64,000 bases of DNA from Chrysomallon squamiferum (Eukaryota; Mollusca; Gastropoda; Neomphalida; Peltospiridae): contig CM022668.1 in assembly GCA_012295275.1 (NCBI GenBank), positions 6,787,529 through 6,851,528 of the forward strand, read 5' to 3'. The notes beneath the pieces were generated by a model. It worked only from the letters and a program-made list of their open reading frames with translations, had not been told where the DNA came from and searched no databases. Position 1 is the first letter of the stretch. Each line of letters opens with the position of its first letter. The position numbers were made by a program, and so were the translations under genes. This document shows, in pieces, positions 62,029 through 64,000 of the stretch.

Positions 62029-62722
62029 GTAGTAGTAGTTTAGTAGTAGTAGTAGCCGCAGCAGCAACAACAACAAAAATAACAACAATAACAATAACAG
62101 TAGTAGCAACAAGACAAGCATTAATATCAACAACCACAATAAAAACAACACAACACTAATAGTAACGACAACTGTGACAATGACGACAAAAAAGCAACAG
62201 CAGCAACGACATTAACACAGAGGTGACAACACTACGTACTGTGATCAGCAGCGGAGACACGACGCACCAGCAGACTCTGAAGTACAAGAAAGGTTTTCTT
62301 CCAATCATCTTCTCTATGTCCACCGCGAACTCCGTGTATCCTAGTAAACAAACAAACAAACAAATAAACAAATAAATAAATAAATAAATAAACAAACAAA
62401 CCAACAAACAAATAAATAAATAAACAAACAAACAAACAAACAAATAAATAAACAAACAAACCAACAAATAAATAAACAAATAAATAAACAAATAAATAAA
62501 TAAACAAATAAATAAACAAACAAATAAATAAATAAATAAATAAACAAACAAATAAAGAAATAAATAGATAAATAAATATATAAATAAATAATAGTAATAC
62601 TATATAAATAAATAAAGAAACAAACAAACAAACAAACAAACAAATAAATAAATAAACAAATAAATAAATAAACAAACCAACAAATAAATAAATAAACATG
62701 CAAACCAACAAATAAAGAAATA

Positions 62723-62758
<36 letters not shown>

Positions 62759-63875
62759 ATAGTAATACTATATAAATAAATAAACAAACAAACAAACAAA
62801 CAACTAATTAGGTAAATAAATAAACTAATAGAAAAATGAATAAATAAATAAAACATAAACAAACAATCAAATAAATAAATAAACAAATAAACAATAGTAA
62901 TAATATATAAATAAGTAAGTAATAGGTAATAGATAAATACAGTAATAAGTAAATAAACGTTTAAATAAATTGAAAAATAAATAAATACATAAGCTCATAA
63001 ACAAACAAACAAATAAATAATAATAAAAATATATAAATAAATAATTAAATAAATCCTAAATAAATAAATAATATTAATAGGGTATAAATAAATAAGTAAA
63101 TAAGTAAGCAAATAAATAAATAAATAAATAGCACACACACACACACACACACTCTCACAACCACACAAACAAATTAAAAGAAAGTATGTTTAAAAGTGAC
63201 ACAGACAAATTAAACACGTCAAGATTGAAAACATGATAAAAAGTGAGAAACTTTACTGTGTTTTTGTGTTTTGATATATTTTTTAATTTATATATTTTTT
63301 ATGAGTGGTTGGTTGGTACAGTCCATGACTGGTTAGTCAGACGGCTGGAAGGTTGCATAGCAAGTATATGTTGATTTCTTGAATGTTTCAACCACAAAGG
63401 ATGGCATCGGTTGAAATCTGGATGGTTGATTGATTGACTGGTTGTATGGTTGATTGAATTGTTGGTTGGGTTCGTTGGTTGGGTGACTTTTTGCATGATT
63501 AATTAATTTGTTAGATAGCTAGTTGTTGTGTTGTTGTTGTTGATATGTTTTGTTTGGTTTTTTTTGGTTTTTTTTGTTTGTTTTTTTCATTTATCATTTG
63601 AATGGGTTGGCTGAATGAATCTTTGGATCGTTACAGAAATGGGTTTTATTGGAGACTTATTTTTCAGTTGGTTGTTTCAGTTCAGGTTGCATGTTTCGTT
63701 GATGTTGGTTGATTAATTGCAGGTTGAATGTTTAACTGGTTGGACAGTCGACTGTTCAGTGTAACACACACTCACCGTAGATCCAGGAGATTGCTATCAG
63801 TTCAAACAATCCGTTAAACAGCGTTGGAAAGCCAAGAATGGCACTGTCGATTAGTTCTAGCCAATAGGATCCACT
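60824..63875 (-). CDS. SLC6-family neurotransmitter:sodium symporter, 3' part (4 exons, partial)
   Basis: Exons (minus): 63875-63776, 62340-62240, 61823-61668, 61078-60824; phases 0/1, 1/0, 0/0, 0/stop all match. They encode TM10 (YWLELIDSAILGFPTLFNG, then LFELIAISWIYG), the loop and TM11 (FAVDIEKMIGRKP, then FRVCWCVVSPLLIT), TM12 (VLWWLISASPTLIILIWFFV) and an 85-codon cytoplasmic tail (ELRRLNRPLQGW...). The IYG / DIExMIGxxP / CWxxxSP signature is diagnostic for the SLC6 (NSS) family of Na+-coupled amine or amino-acid transporters. Substrate-determining helices lie outside the window, so the substrate is not assigned. The 5' part runs off the right edge. Confidence 0.9.
61079..61667 (-). other. 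SLC6 intron, CA-rich
   Basis: GAATGAAT repeat near 61085-61145 and long CA/ACACATA repeats 61205-61640. Confidence 0.85.
61668..61823 (-). CDS. SLC6 exon: TM12
   Basis: 156 nt, phase 0 both ends (TTCTAG|GCT, AGT|GTACGC). AVIIGKAMQYESMQ, an extracellular loop with GDPVWTDVLWW, then the TM12 hydrophobic run and FKHGVFS. Confidence 0.85.
61824..62239 (-). other. SLC6 intron with AAT repeats
   Basis: (AAT)n at about 61830-61895 and 61965-62030, with AGT and AAC triplets after. Confidence 0.85.
62240..62340 (-). CDS. SLC6 exon: TM11
   Basis: 101 nt, phase 1 in (TTTACTAG|GA) and 0 out (ACA|GTACGT). YTEFAVDIEKMIGRKPFLY and FRVCWCVVSPLLIT. Confidence 0.85.
62341..63775 (-). other. SLC6 intron, AAAT/AAAC repeats
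   Basis: About 580 bases of AAAT/AAAC (62341-62925), further AAAT DNA to about 63130, then TGGTTG/TTGATTG-rich sequence (63300-63530, 63600-63750). No exon seen. Confidence 0.8.
63776..63875 (-). CDS. SLC6 exon: TM10
   Basis: 100 nt behind ACTTTTCAG, phase 0 in and 1 out (TACG|GTGAGT). SGSYWLELIDSAILGF to LIAISWIYG. Confidence 0.85.
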
Positions 63876-64000
63876 CTGAAAAGTTATATTAGTAATAATA
63901 ACAGCAACTACTACATTGACTATTACAAAGAAATAAATGTAATAATAATAATAATAATAATAATAACTGATGATGTGATGATGATGATTAAAAAAAGGAA
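63876..64000 (-). other. SLC6 intron at window edge
   Basis: AAT and GAT repeats; continues beyond the window. Confidence 0.7.

Overview
The window is eukaryotic genomic DNA: AT-rich, full of micro- and minisatellites, with coding sequence confined to short exons that have GT-AG borders and consistent phases. The SLC6 transporter exons, SEA/EGF proteins, hAT and mariner relics and a 5S sequence of the type I associate with molluscs suggest an invertebrate metazoan, probably a lophotrochozoan and possibly a mollusc. The species cannot be fixed from the sequence.

Main content: a cluster of copies of one gene family, here called SEM. SEM encodes a type I membrane protein with a signal peptide, a Ser/Thr/Asn-Ala-Ser mucin repeat, a SEA domain, an EGF-like domain, one membrane helix and a long tyrosine-containing cytoplasmic tail. 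One copy, SEM-D (minus, 29154-35275), is complete: nine coding exons join in phase into about 733 residues. SEM-A (plus, 1-2918) is intact as far as visible but runs off the left edge. SEM-B (plus, 12191-13938), SEM-C (minus, 20176-22239), SEM-E (plus, 42671-43291) and SEM-F (minus, 54360-56779) have lost exons, splice sites or frame. Loose copies of the last exon lie at 8301, 19602 and 24385.

Between SEM copies lie large imperfect palindromes (P1 2770-8450, P2 13760-19780, P3 about 24660-29330, P4 about 51400-54230). Their arms are arrays of a TTTCTTTAATAG-like unit, and their centres carry a short signal-peptide-like exon with a perfect splice donor. P1 with SEM-A and P2 with SEM-B form a direct duplication offset by about 11.1 kb.

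The right end (60824-63875, minus) holds the last four coding exons of an SLC6 sodium:neurotransmitter symporter. The DNA downstream of its stop (about 57.3-60.7 kb) has been copied repeatedly into 37.8-49.4 kb, including near-identical 1.6-kb tandem units, and in inverted form into 8.75-10.2 kb. These 'U' units carry two small exon-like segments, 'k' and 'h', which may be duplicated C-terminal tail exons of the transporter.

Mobile elements: a defective hAT element (35987-37375) with terminal inverted repeats and a degenerate 8-bp target duplication, a 222-bp mariner-like deletion derivative (59429-59650), and another DNA-transposon end (49532). A 5S-rRNA-derived sequence lies at 50075-50182. 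Most remaining DNA is simple repeat, and many long apparent open frames there are artefacts of repeat periods divisible by three.
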